Assembly (NCBI RefSeq): GCF_014650915.1
Contig: NZ_BMVW01000008.1
Span: 237,851 to 301,850 of the forward strand
DNA length: 64,000 nt
Direction of reading: 5' to 3'
Origin: Streptomyces poonensis
Lineage (GTDB): Bacteria; Actinomycetota; Actinomycetes; Streptomycetales; Streptomycetaceae
The notes beneath the pieces were generated by a model. The model saw nothing but the letters and a program-made list of their open reading frames with translations, was not told the origin of the DNA and made no database searches. Of the stretch, positions 45,659 through 53,291 are shown one piece after another (positions within the stretch are counted from its first letter, which is position 1; every line of letters starts with the position of its first letter). A program made the translations under genes and the position numbers.

Positions 45659-46390
45659 ATGTCTCAGCACACCGGGAACCGGCACCGGCCCGAGCGGCGG
45701 GTGAGCGGGCGGATCCAGCGCGACGTGATGCAGCTGATCCTCGACCGCGGGCTCGGCCCGGGTGCCCCGCTGCCCACCGAGACGGAGCTGATGGAGGACC
45801 TCGGCGTCAGCCGCAACTCCGTCCGCGAGGCCCTCAAGGCGCTCCAGGCCCTCGACATAGTGGACATCCGGCACGGCTACGGCACGTACGTCGGCCAGGC
45901 GTCCCTGACCCCGCTGGCCGACGGCCTGACCTTCCGCACGCTCGCCCGCTCCGATGACGGAACGGGTGCGCTGGCGGAGATCCTCCAGGTCCGCGAGGTA
46001 CTGGAGGAGGGCCTGATCCGCCGCGTCGCGGCCACGCTGACGGACGCGGAACTGGACCGCCTGGAAGCGGCGGTCGACCGCATGGAGGCGGCGGGCCGGG
46101 CGGGCGAGCCCTTCCCCGAACTGGACCGCGAGTTCCACGAGCTGCTGTACGCGTCCCTCGGCAACGCGCTCGTGCCGCAGCTGCTGGGCGCCTTCTGGAC
46201 GGTGTTCCGCCGGGTCGCGCGGGCCCGCGGCTGGACGGACGACCCGGCCCCCGACCTGACGGTCGCCCGCCACCGCGCCATCGTCACGGCCCTGCGCGCC
46301 CGCGACGTGGAGGCGGCACAGCGGGCGATGGCGGACCACTTCCGGGGCATCGAGGCACGAGCGGCGCGGGAGTCGCGGGAAGCGGGCTGA
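45659..46390 (+). CDS. GntR-family regulator, FadR/FCD subfamily (NanR-like position)
   Basis: 243 aa from ATG 45659. The winged helix (about 10-75) includes PTETELMEDLGVSRNSVREALKAL and VDIRHGYGTYV. The FCD ligand-binding domain (about 90-235) has the metal-ligand pattern: D/E in LREVLEEGL region, then ELDREFHELL and ARHRAIVTALRARD. NanR-type sialic-acid repressors belong to this subfamily. It is divergent from the ABC importer operon and followed 41 bases later by a phosphatase gene. Confidence 0.9.
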   Translation: MSQHTGNRHRPERRVSGRIQRDVMQLILDRGLGPGAPLPTETELMEDLGVSRNSVREALKALQALDIVDIRHGYGTYVGQASLTPLADGLTFRTLARSDDGTGALAEILQVREVLEEGLIRRVAATLTDAELDRLEAAVDRMEAAGRAGEPFPELDREFHELLYASLGNALVPQLLGAFWTVFRRVARARGWTDDPAPDLTVARHRAIVTALRARDVEAAQRAMADHFRGIEARAARESREAG

Positions 46391-46431
46391 AACCCGGGGC
46401 GCCACCCGGCTCTTGTTCGTACGCTGATCCG

Positions 46432-46863
46432 ATGGCTGACCTCTGGACCCCGACCGCCCCCGGTGTGCTGAAGCTCCCCTCCGGCCGCCTCGTACGCGGC
46501 CGCGGCCTGCGCCACCCGCTCCCGACGGACGGCCCGGCCCCCACGTACGGGGTGTACCTCCTGGGCAGCCGGCCCCCCGAGGTCCCCTGGGACTCCACCT
46601 GGCTCCCCTGGCCGGACTTCCGCCTCCCGGCCGACCACGCGGAGGCGTCGCGCGTCCTCCGGGACGCCTGGTCCCGCACCCTCACCGAACGCGTCGAGCT
46701 CGCCTGCGAGGGGGGCCGCGGCCGCACGGGCACGGCCCTGGCCTGCCTGGCGGTACTGGACGGGGTGCCTCCGGGCGAGGCGGTGGCGTACGTGCGCGAG
46801 CACTACGACCGGCGCGCGGTGGAGACGCCGTGGCAGCGGAGGTATGTGCGGCGGTTCGTCTGA
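46432..46863 (+). CDS. Small protein-tyrosine-phosphatase-like protein
   Basis: 143 aa. The P-loop ACEGGRGRTGTALA fits CX5R (C-EGGRG-R) followed by Thr-Gly, as in Cys-based phosphatases; the general acid may be the Asp in WPDFRLP, about 30 residues earlier. Short for a PTP (usually 160 or more), so it may be a minimal dual-specificity type. No signal peptide. Follows the GntR gene on the same strand; a functional link is not evident. Confidence 0.8.
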   Translation: MADLWTPTAPGVLKLPSGRLVRGRGLRHPLPTDGPAPTYGVYLLGSRPPEVPWDSTWLPWPDFRLPADHAEASRVLRDAWSRTLTERVELACEGGRGRTGTALACLAVLDGVPPGEAVAYVREHYDRRAVETPWQRRYVRRFV

Positions 46864-46924
46864 CCGGGAGGTTCACCCCGGACGGGTGAAGCTCCCGGGT
46901 TCTTGCCCAGTGCGGCCCTTTCAT

Positions 46925-46948
46925 CGAGTTTAGTGAATGCTAAACTCG
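46925..46948. promoter_or_regulatory. AT-rich palindromic operator of the toxin-antitoxin operon
   Basis: CGAGTTTAG-TGAATG-CTAAACTCG has perfect 9-base arms and a six-base spacer. It ends 15 bases before the likely toxin start. Such sites are bound by the antitoxin or the toxin-antitoxin complex. The ATG at 46937 falls inside this palindrome, which argues against it as the start codon. Confidence 0.8.
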
Positions 46949-46963
46949 CTGAAAGGGCCGAAG

Positions 46964-47344
46964 GTGGCAGAGCAGTGGGACGTTTACCTGACCAGCGAGG
47001 TGGATCAGTGGTTGAACGACCTTGAGAAGAGCGACCCGGAGTCGTACGTGCTCGTCAATCAGGCGATCTGGATCCTCGCTTGCCACGGGCCCGCCGAAGG
47101 CCGGCCGCTTGTGGACCGGATCAGGGGATCTACCCTGCACAATCTCAAGGAGCTCCGGCCCGGTTCGAGTAGGCGGAGCGAGGTGCGCATCCTGTTCGTC
47201 TTCGACCCGTGGCGCTCGGCGATCCTGCTGATCGCCGGTGACAAGTCCGGTAGCTGGCGTACCTGGTACGAGGAAGCGATCCCGCTGGCCGAGCTCCGGT
47301 ACGCGGAGTACGTGGCCGATCGGAAGAAGGAGTCGGAGAGGTGA
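46964..47344 (+). CDS. HigB/Gp49-like RelE-family toxin
   Basis: 126 aa from GTG 46964 (VAEQWDVYLTSEV); ATG 46937 would lie in the operator. LKELRPGSSRRSEVRILFVFDPWRSAILLIAGDKSG, then WRTWYEEAIPLAELRYAEY are the marks of the phage-derived Gp49/HigB branch, mRNA interferases acting at the ribosome. The toxin gene comes first, as in higBA. Overlaps the antitoxin start (GTGA). Confidence 0.9.
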   Translation: MAEQWDVYLTSEVDQWLNDLEKSDPESYVLVNQAIWILACHGPAEGRPLVDRIRGSTLHNLKELRPGSSRRSEVRILFVFDPWRSAILLIAGDKSGSWRTWYEEAIPLAELRYAEYVADRKKESER

Positions 47345-47664
47345 GCGGAAACGTCAGGTGGTCGGCCAGTGGGCATCGTGAGCGGGCCGAAGAGCTGGCT
47401 GGTGGCCCGGAGGCGTTCCTGGAGGGGGCCCGGCGCATGCTTGCCGAGGCCCAGGCCTGGCGGTTGGTGGACATGAGGCAGGAGCGCGGCTTCACCCAGG
47501 CGCAGGTGGCCGAGCGCATGGGCGTGAGCAAGGGGCGGATCTCTCAGATCGAGAGCGGTCACGTCTCCGGAACGGACGTGGTCGCCCGGTACGTCGAGGC
47601 GCTGGGCGGCAGCCTGGTCATGGTCGCCGTCTTCGACGACGGGGACCTACGCAAGGTGGGCTGA
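47341..47664 (+). CDS. XRE-family antitoxin (HigA-like)
   Basis: 107 aa from GTG 47341. Helix-turn-helix in the centre: LVDMRQERGFTQAQVAERMG, then SKGRISQIESG. The C-terminal strand (SLVMVAVFDDGDLRKVG) is of the kind that pairs with the toxin. Overlaps the toxin gene by four bases. Its 3' end overlaps the convergent DUF397 gene by 18 bases. Confidence 0.9.
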   Translation: MSGNVRWSASGHRERAEELAGGPEAFLEGARRMLAEAQAWRLVDMRQERGFTQAQVAERMGVSKGRISQIESGHVSGTDVVARYVEALGGSLVMVAVFDDGDLRKVG

Positions 47665-47931
47665 CCGCACGGTACGGACGAACTCCGTCCAGGCGGCCGC
47701 CCCCACCACCAGCACGGGACCGTCCGGCACCTTGCTGTCGCGGACGGGGACGAGGCCGGGGACTCCGTCGGCGACTTCGACGCAGCTGCCGCCGTTGTCG
47801 TCGCTGTAGGTGCTCTTGCGCCAGCGGGCGGCGCCGGGGAAGTCGTATGCGACTTCGATGCAGCTGCCGCCGTTGCCGTCGCTGTAGCTGCTCTTGCGCC
47901 AGCGAGCCTTGCTCAGGTCGTACTCGTACAT
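47647..47931 (-). CDS. Tandem DUF397 protein (WhiJ-system partner)
   Basis: 94 aa. Two copies of the DUF397 unit in tandem: ARWRKSSYSDGNGGSCIEVA, then ARWRKSTYSDDNGGSCVEVAD; only the second continues into the full GLVPVRDSKVPDGPVL half. One unit is the rule, so this is a partial internal duplication. DUF397 proteins pair with WhiJ-like XRE regulators in Streptomyces. The start overlaps the end of that regulator's gene here by 19 bases. Confidence 0.9.
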   Translation of the reverse strand: MYEYDLSKARWRKSSYSDGNGGSCIEVAYDFPGAARWRKSTYSDDNGGSCVEVADGVPGLVPVRDSKVPDGPVLVVGAAAWTEFVRTVRSAHLA

Positions 47932-48755
47932 CGTCTGTAGTCCTCAGCCGCCGATGCGATCAGGGCGAGGGACGCCTCCGGTGACAGCGCGGCGACCCTG
48001 AGCAGATCGTAGGTTCCGCGCATGCGCTTCACCAGGGCCGGATCGTCGAGCAACGTGCCCGAATACACGGCTTCTGTATAGGCGGTCGGCGGGGCGTCGT
48101 CGAACTCCATCAAGGTCATCATCCCGGCCATGGCGGCGAACGCTCCCGCCGCGCACGGGATGACGGTGATCAGAACGCGCCGGGCACGTGCCGTCGCGAT
48201 CAGATGGGCAAGCTGGTCGGCCATCACTCCGTGGCCGCCGACCGGAACGCGCAGCACGTTCTCGTGCAGGATCGCCCAGTACTCAGGCCTCGTGGCGTCG
48301 TCCAGGATGTGCGCCCGCTCGGTGCGGGCCGCCACCTTGTCGTGCACATACGCGTCGGTGGCGAAGGGACTCGTCGCCAGCGTCACCGCCCGCGTGTACG
48401 CAGCCGTCTGCAGCAGCCCTGGCACCAACGTCGGCGCGAACTCGCAGATCTTCGTCGCCGTCCGCTCCAGCTCCACGACCGCCGCGAAATAATCCGCATA
48501 TCGCTTGTCATCAATCAGCTTTCGCCATGTTCGCTCGAAAAAACCGTCGGTTTGTAGAACCTCGTCGATCCGCTGGGCCACGTCCGGCTGAGGTTTCCGA
48601 ATGGCCTGTTCGAATTGACCGATGTAACCGCCGGAAACGAATACCCGGGCGCCCAACTCGACCTGCGTCAGCGCCGCGTTCTCCCGTCGCCTCTTCAGCT
48701 CCGCGCCGAAGAACTCCCACGCCGCCTGCCGAGAACCCTGCGAACCATTGGCCAT
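47913..48755 (-). CDS. WhiJ-like XRE regulator with DUF5753
   Basis: 280 aa from ATG 48755. N-terminal XRE domain (about 18-75: ELKRRRENAALTQVELGARV, GGYIGQFEQAIRKPQPDVA) and C-terminal DUF5753 domain (about 95-275), which starts with YFAAVVELERTATKICEFAPTLVPGLLQT. Family proteins act with DUF397 partners in development and antibiotic control. Co-transcribed with the tandem DUF397 gene. It is divergent from two small genes on the plus strand, a typical arrangement. Confidence 0.93.
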   Translation of the reverse strand: MANGSQGSRQAAWEFFGAELKRRRENAALTQVELGARVFVSGGYIGQFEQAIRKPQPDVAQRIDEVLQTDGFFERTWRKLIDDKRYADYFAAVVELERTATKICEFAPTLVPGLLQTAAYTRAVTLATSPFATDAYVHDKVAARTERAHILDDATRPEYWAILHENVLRVPVGGHGVMADQLAHLIATARARRVLITVIPCAAGAFAAMAGMMTLMEFDDAPPTAYTEAVYSGTLLDDPALVKRMRGTYDLLRVAALSPEASLALIASAAEDYRRCTSTT

Positions 48756-48870
48756 GGCCAACCCCCAAGTACTGCCCTGAACTTGTAGAGCGCGGACGAG
48801 TGCCGAGTGTAGGCATACGGCGTCATCCTGGAGGTGCGAAGAATGAAACTCAATAACGCAGGGGAGCACC

Positions 48871-49098
48871 GTGAAGGAAGCATGTGCAGCAGGCGGGGGA
48901 CGACACTCGGCGCGCTGCGTCGAAGAGGCGGAGGAAACGGTGGAGGAATTGCGGCAGGCGCTCGCGGACGCGGGAATTATGTTGCCGGCACTGCGGATCG
49001 AGCCGGAGGCTCTCGCCCGGAAGGCGCCCTGTCCGCCGGTGGAATTGGGCAGCTGTTCCGTGGACGCCGCGGCGCGCCTCGCGGCGGCCCTGCGATGA
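48871..49098 (+). CDS. Small hypothetical protein, WhiJ-cluster type
   Basis: 75 aa from GTG 48871 with GGGGAG four bases upstream. CVEEAEETVEELRQALADAGIMLPALRIEP suggests one amphipathic helix and a short C-terminal tail with Cys residues (CPPVELGSCSV). It overlaps the next gene (ATGA) and is divergent from the WhiJ-like regulator. I recognise no family beyond occurrence beside such regulators. Confidence 0.7.
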   Translation: MKEACAAGGGRHSARCVEEAEETVEELRQALADAGIMLPALRIEPEALARKAPCPPVELGSCSVDAAARLAAALR

Positions 49099-49334
49099 GT
49101 GTCACGCGGGGGAGCGGGCCGACGCCGCCGGTCGGCTCGTACGCCGTCGACATCACCACCGGGGAGGTGGGCCGCGTCATGGGACATGAAGGGCCGTACG
49201 TCCAGCTCCGGCCCGTCGGCGGCGGGCGGGAGTGGGACTGCGACCCCGCGGACGTACGGGCCGCGACGGCGCAGGAGCGGCTGCGCGCGGCCACCTCCTA
49301 CGAGAACGCCCGCAGCCGGGGGGAAGTGCCCTAG
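49095..49334 (+). CDS. Small conserved protein, WhiJ-cluster type
   Basis: 79 aa from ATG 49095. The core VGSYAVDITTGEVGRVMGHEGPYVQLRPVGGGREWDC looks like a small beta-barrel, similar to proteins seen beside XRE/DUF397 pairs. Coupled to the upstream small gene by start-stop overlap. Ends 30 bases before recO. No function known. Confidence 0.75.
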   Translation: MSVTRGSGPTPPVGSYAVDITTGEVGRVMGHEGPYVQLRPVGGGREWDCDPADVRAATAQERLRAATSYENARSRGEVP

Positions 49335-49364
49335 GCGCCGGCGCCGTGGGCGAGAATGGACGGC

Positions 49365-50111
49365 ATGAGTCTGTTCCGCGACGACGGCATCGTGCTGCGC
49401 ACCCAGAAGCTGGGTGAGGCGGACCGGATCATCACGCTGCTCACGCGGGGTCACGGCCGGGTACGGGCCGTGGCCCGCGGCGTGCGGCGCACCAAGTCGA
49501 AGTTCGGGGCCCGGCTGGAGCCGTTCTCCCACGTGGACGTGCAGTTCTTCGCGCGGAACAGCGAGCTGGTCGGGCGCGGGCTGCCGCTGTGCACACAGAG
49601 TGAGACCATCGCGGCGTACGGGAGCGGGATCGTCACCGACTACGCCCGCTACACCGCCGGGACGGCCATGCTGGAGACGGCCGAGCGGTTCACCGATCAC
49701 GAGGGCGAGCCGGCGGTGCAGCAGTACCTGCTGCTCGTCGGGGCGCTGCGGACTCTTTCCCGTGGCGAGCACGCACCGCACCTCGTGCTCGACGCCTTCC
49801 TGCTGCGCTCCCTCGCCGTGAACGGGTACGCGCCCAGCTTCGGCGACTGCGCCCGGTGCGGGATGCCAGGGCCGAACCGGTTCTTCTCGGTGGCGTCCGG
49901 CGGCTCCGTCTGCGTGGACTGCCGGGTGCCCGGCAGTGTCGTACCGTCTCCCCAGGCCCTCGCGCTGCTCGGGGCGCTGCTCGGAGGAGACTGGGCGACG
50001 GCCGACGCGTGCGAGGCGCGGTACGTGCGGGAGGGCAGCGGGCTCGTCTCCGCGTATCTGCACTGGCATCTTGAACGCGGGCTGCGTTCGCTGCGTTACG
50101 TGGAGAAGTAG
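49365..50111 (+). CDS. recO: DNA repair protein RecO
   Basis: 248 aa from ATG 49365; the in-frame ATG at 49356 is an alternative. The N-terminal OB-fold (MSLFRDDGIVLRTQKLGEADRIITLLT) and the C-terminal zinc finger (CARCG, then CVDCR; about 165-190) are typical. Loads RecA through RecFOR and anneals strands. Followed 54 bases later by uppS, as is common in actinobacteria. Confidence 0.96.
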   Translation: MSLFRDDGIVLRTQKLGEADRIITLLTRGHGRVRAVARGVRRTKSKFGARLEPFSHVDVQFFARNSELVGRGLPLCTQSETIAAYGSGIVTDYARYTAGTAMLETAERFTDHEGEPAVQQYLLLVGALRTLSRGEHAPHLVLDAFLLRSLAVNGYAPSFGDCARCGMPGPNRFFSVASGGSVCVDCRVPGSVVPSPQALALLGALLGGDWATADACEARYVREGSGLVSAYLHWHLERGLRSLRYVEK

Positions 50112-50165
50112 CCACCAAGTAGCCACTCAGGCCGAACCGAATCATCGCTAGGAGACGTGAAGCAC

Positions 50166-51017
50166 ATGGCCGTACGCGGGTTCCTGGGGCGTCAGCGCCG
50201 CGAGTACAGGACGCCGGAGCCGCACCCGTCCGGTGCCCGCGCGCCCAAGCTCCCCGGTGAGCTGGTCCCGAAGCATGTGGCGATCGTCATGGACGGGAAC
50301 GGCCGCTGGGCCAAGGAGCGGGGGCTGCCGCGCACCGAGGGCCACAAGGTCGGCGCCGAGCGCGTCATGGACGTGCTCCAGGGCGCGATCGAGATGGGCG
50401 TGGGCGCCATCTCCCTGTACGCCTTCTCCACGGAGAACTGGAAGCGTTCGCCGGACGAGGTGCGCTTCCTGATGAACTTCAACCGGGACTTCATCCGCAA
50501 GACGCGCGACCAGCTCGACGAGCTCGGGGTGCGGGTGCGCTGGGTGGGGCGGATGCCCAAGCTGTGGAAGTCGGTGGCCAAGGAGCTCCAGGTCGCCCAG
50601 GAACAGACCAAGGACAACGACCGGCTCACGCTGTACTTCTGCATGAACTACGGCGGCCGGGCCGAGATCGCGGACGCGGCGCTGGCCCTCGCGGAGGACG
50701 TGAAGGCGGGGCGGCTCGACCCGTCCAAGGTCACGGAGAAGACCTTCGCGAAGTACCTGTACTACCCGGACATGCCGGACGTGGACCTGTTCCTGCGGCC
50801 GAGCGGCGAGCAGCGCACGTCGAACTACCTGATCTGGCAGAGCGCCTACGCCGAGATGGTCTTCCAGGACGTGCTGTGGCCGGACTTCGACCGCCGCGAC
50901 CTGTGGCGCGCCTGTGTCGAGTTCGCCTCCCGTGACCGCCGCTTCGGCGGCGCCGTCCCGAACGAGGAGCTGCTCGCGATGGAGCGGGCGATGCGGGGGC
51001 GGCCGGAGCAGGGCTGA
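50166..51017 (+). CDS. uppS: Isoprenyl transferase (undecaprenyl diphosphate synthase)
   Basis: 283 aa from ATG 50166; GTG 50157 has its ribosome site too close. Cis-prenyltransferase signatures: HVAIVMDGNGRWAKERGLPR (catalytic Asp), LYAFSTENWKRS, and the C-terminal DLFLRPSGEQRTSNYLIWQ. Builds the C55 carrier lipid for cell-wall synthesis from FPP and IPP. Actinobacteria usually have two such paralogues with different chain lengths, so the precise product is not fixed by sequence. Confidence 0.95.
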   Translation: MAVRGFLGRQRREYRTPEPHPSGARAPKLPGELVPKHVAIVMDGNGRWAKERGLPRTEGHKVGAERVMDVLQGAIEMGVGAISLYAFSTENWKRSPDEVRFLMNFNRDFIRKTRDQLDELGVRVRWVGRMPKLWKSVAKELQVAQEQTKDNDRLTLYFCMNYGGRAEIADAALALAEDVKAGRLDPSKVTEKTFAKYLYYPDMPDVDLFLRPSGEQRTSNYLIWQSAYAEMVFQDVLWPDFDRRDLWRACVEFASRDRRFGGAVPNEELLAMERAMRGRPEQG

Positions 51018-51021
51018 ACAC

Positions 51022-51067
51022 ACGGGTGGGGCGAGGGAACCGTCACCGGTTCCCTCGCCCCACCCGT
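51022..51067. terminator. 21-bp stem bidirectional terminator, uppS and zur
   Basis: Arms 51022-51042 and 51047-51067 are perfectly complementary over 21 bases with a TCAC loop, located between the convergent uppS and zur genes. It should stop transcripts from both sides, though no U run is seen. Confidence 0.85.
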
Positions 51068-51073
51068 TCCCGG

Positions 51074-51490
51074 TCAGTCGCCGGAGGCGCTCGCGCACTC
51101 CGCGCACGTGCCGAAGATCTCCACCGTGTGCGCCACGTTCACGAAGCCGTGCTCGGCGGCGACGGCCTCCGCCCACTTCTCGACGGCCGGGCCCTCCACC
51201 TCGACCGCCTTGCCGCAGAGGCGGCAGACGAGGTGATGGTGGTGGTCGCCGGTCGAGCACCGGCGGTACACCGACTCGCCCTCGGTGGTGCGCAGGACGT
51301 CGACCTCGCCGGCCTCGGCGAGGGACTGCAGGGTGCGGTAGACCGTGGTGAGCCCGACCGAGTCGCCCTTGTGCTTGAGCATGTCGTGGAGTTCCTGCGC
51401 GCTGCGGAACTCGTCGACCTCGTCGAGCGCCGCCGCCACGGCTGCACGCTGCCGGGTGGAACGGCCCCGTACGGGTCCAGCGGTCGTCAC
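51074..51490 (-). CDS. zur: Zinc uptake regulator Zur (Fur family)
   Basis: 138 aa from GTG 51490 with GAGGAGG five bases upstream. The N-terminal winged helix (STRQRAAVAAALDEVDEFRSAQELH, GLTTVYRTLQSLAEAGEV) is followed by the metal-binding domain: DHHHHLVCRLCGK and FGTCAEC supply structural and regulatory zinc sites. It is last in the znuACB-zur operon, so it represses its own gene with the importer. Confidence 0.96.
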   Translation of the reverse strand: MTTAGPVRGRSTRQRAAVAAALDEVDEFRSAQELHDMLKHKGDSVGLTTVYRTLQSLAEAGEVDVLRTTEGESVYRRCSTGDHHHHLVCRLCGKAVEVEGPAVEKWAEAVAAEHGFVNVAHTVEIFGTCAECASASGD

Positions 51491-51581
51491 CGTCGCCTCC
51501 TCCTCAGGTGTGCGCCTTGCCGGGCCATTGTGCCAGCACGGACCCGGCCCGGTCAGACGTCGCCCGGACTCCGGGCCCCCT

Positions 51582-52484
51582 TCAGCCACCGCGGCCGGCC
51601 GGAACCGTCTGTTCCGCCGACTCCGTGAGCACGCACTCCGCCGGGTCGCCCACGGGCCGCCCCGCGGCCTTCGCGCGCCGCTTGGCCAGCGGCGTCGCCA
51701 GCGCCGTGAGCAGCACGAACGCGGCGATGGTGAGCAGCACGATCGTCGCGCCGGGCGGCACGTCCTGGTAGTACGAGGTGACGGTGCCGCCGAGCGTCAC
51801 GGTGACGCCGATGGCCACCGCGATCGCGAACGTGGCCGCGAAGCTGCGGCTGAGCTGCTGGGCCGCCGCCACGGGCACCACCATCAGCGCGGAGACGAGC
51901 AGCAGGCCGACGACGCGCATCGCGACGGTCACCGTGACCGCCGCCGTGACCGCGGTGAGCAGGTTCAGGGCGCGCACCGGCAGGCCCGTGACCCGGGCGA
52001 ACTCCTCGTCCTGGCTGACGGCGAACAGCTGCCGCCGAAGGCCCAGGGTGACCAGCACCACGAAGGCCGCCAGCAGGCAGATCGCCGTCACGTCCTCCTC
52101 GGAGACCGTGGACAGGGAGCCGAAGAGGTACGAGGTGAGGTTGGCGTTGGAGCCGCCCGGCGAGAGGTTGATGAACATCACACCGCCCGCCATGCCGCCG
52201 TAGAAGAGCATCGCCAGCGCGATGTCGCCGCGCGTGCGGCCGTACCAGCGGATCAGCTCCATCAGCACCGCGCCGAGCACGGAGACGAGCGTGGCCATCC
52301 AGACGGGGGACCACGACAGCAGGAAGCCGAGACCGACGCCCGTCATCGCGACATGGCCGATGCCGTCGCCCATGAGGGCCTGGCGGCGCTGGACGAGGTA
52401 GATGCCGATCGCGGGCGCGGTGATGCCGACGAGGACGGCGGCGAGCAGCGCCCGCTGCATGAAGGCGTAGTTCAGGATTTCCAT
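51582..52484 (-). CDS. znuB: Zinc ABC transporter permease ZnuB
   Basis: 300 aa. Eight or nine helices of the ABC-3 family; landmarks include LVQRRQALMGDGIGHVAMTGVGLG and LSRSFAATFAIAVAIGVTVTLGG. Forms the membrane channel for zinc with ZnuC and ZnuA. It starts 13 bases after the znuC stop, and zur follows after 91 bases. Confidence 0.94.
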   Translation of the reverse strand: MEILNYAFMQRALLAAVLVGITAPAIGIYLVQRRQALMGDGIGHVAMTGVGLGFLLSWSPVWMATLVSVLGAVLMELIRWYGRTRGDIALAMLFYGGMAGGVMFINLSPGGSNANLTSYLFGSLSTVSEEDVTAICLLAAFVVLVTLGLRRQLFAVSQDEEFARVTGLPVRALNLLTAVTAAVTVTVAMRVVGLLLVSALMVVPVAAAQQLSRSFAATFAIAVAIGVTVTLGGTVTSYYQDVPPGATIVLLTIAAFVLLTALATPLAKRRAKAAGRPVGDPAECVLTESAEQTVPAGRGG

Positions 52485-52497
52485 GGTGCGTGCCTTC

Positions 52498-53265
52498 TCA
52501 GCTCAGCAGACCGGTGCGGATCGGGGCGGCGTCGGCCGCCTCGTGCGGGTGGACGTGGTCGTGGCCGGGCAGCGCGTGCTGGCCCACGGCCTTCGGCGGA
52601 GGACCGTCGTGGACGACGCAGCCGTCGCGGAGCACGACCGCGCGGTCGATGAGCGGCTCCAGCGGGCCCAGCTCGTGCAGGACGAGCAGCACGGTCCTGC
52701 CCTTGCCGACCTCTTCGCGCAGGGTCGCGGCGAGGACCTCCTGGCTGGCCAGGTCGACGCCCGCCATGGGCTCGTCCATGATCAGCAGGTCGGGTTCGGA
52801 GGCGAGGGCGCGGGCGATCAGGACGCGCTGGTGCTGGCCGCCGGAGAGGGCGTTCACCGAGTCCTTGGCGCGGTCCGCCATGCCGACCAGCTCCAGGGCG
52901 TGGCGTACGGCCTCGTGGTCGGCCTTGCGCAGCATGCCGAAGCGGGCGCGGGAGAGCCGGCCGGAGGAGACGACCTCCGTCACCGTGGCGGGCACGCCGC
53001 CCGCGGCCGTCGTGCGCTGGGGGACGTACCCGACGCGCTTCCAGTCCCGGAAGCGGGCCCGGGGGGTGCCGAAGAGCTCGATCTCGCCGGAGGCGACCGG
53101 TACCTGTCCGATGACGCTGCGTACGGCCGTCGACTTGCCGGAGCCGTTCGCGCCGAGCAGCGCGACGACCTCACCGCGGTTCACGGTGAGGTCGATGCCG
53201 CGCAGGACGGGGCGCGAGCCCAGTTCGGCGCGGACGCCGCGCAGGGATATGACGGGCTCGCTCAC
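52498..53265 (-). CDS. znuC: Zinc ABC transporter ATPase ZnuC
   Basis: 255 aa from GTG 53265 (GGAGG five bases upstream). Walker A GANGSGKS, signature LSGGQHQR, Walker B LLIMDEPMAGVD and the switch His (LHELGPL) are intact. The C-terminal His-rich end (GHDHVHPHEAADAA) may bind zinc. Energises ZnuB. Sits 26 bases after znuA. Confidence 0.94.
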   Translation of the reverse strand: MSEPVISLRGVRAELGSRPVLRGIDLTVNRGEVVALLGANGSGKSTAVRSVIGQVPVASGEIELFGTPRARFRDWKRVGYVPQRTTAAGGVPATVTEVVSSGRLSRARFGMLRKADHEAVRHALELVGMADRAKDSVNALSGGQHQRVLIARALASEPDLLIMDEPMAGVDLASQEVLAATLREEVGKGRTVLLVLHELGPLEPLIDRAVVLRDGCVVHDGPPPKAVGQHALPGHDHVHPHEAADAAPIRTGLLS

Positions 53266-53291
53266 AGGTGCCTCCAGAACGGTCGTTCGGC

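Noticed and set aside
46937..46963. ATG 46937 as toxin start
   Set aside because: It lies inside the operator palindrome and lacks a ribosome site; GTG 46964 is better placed.
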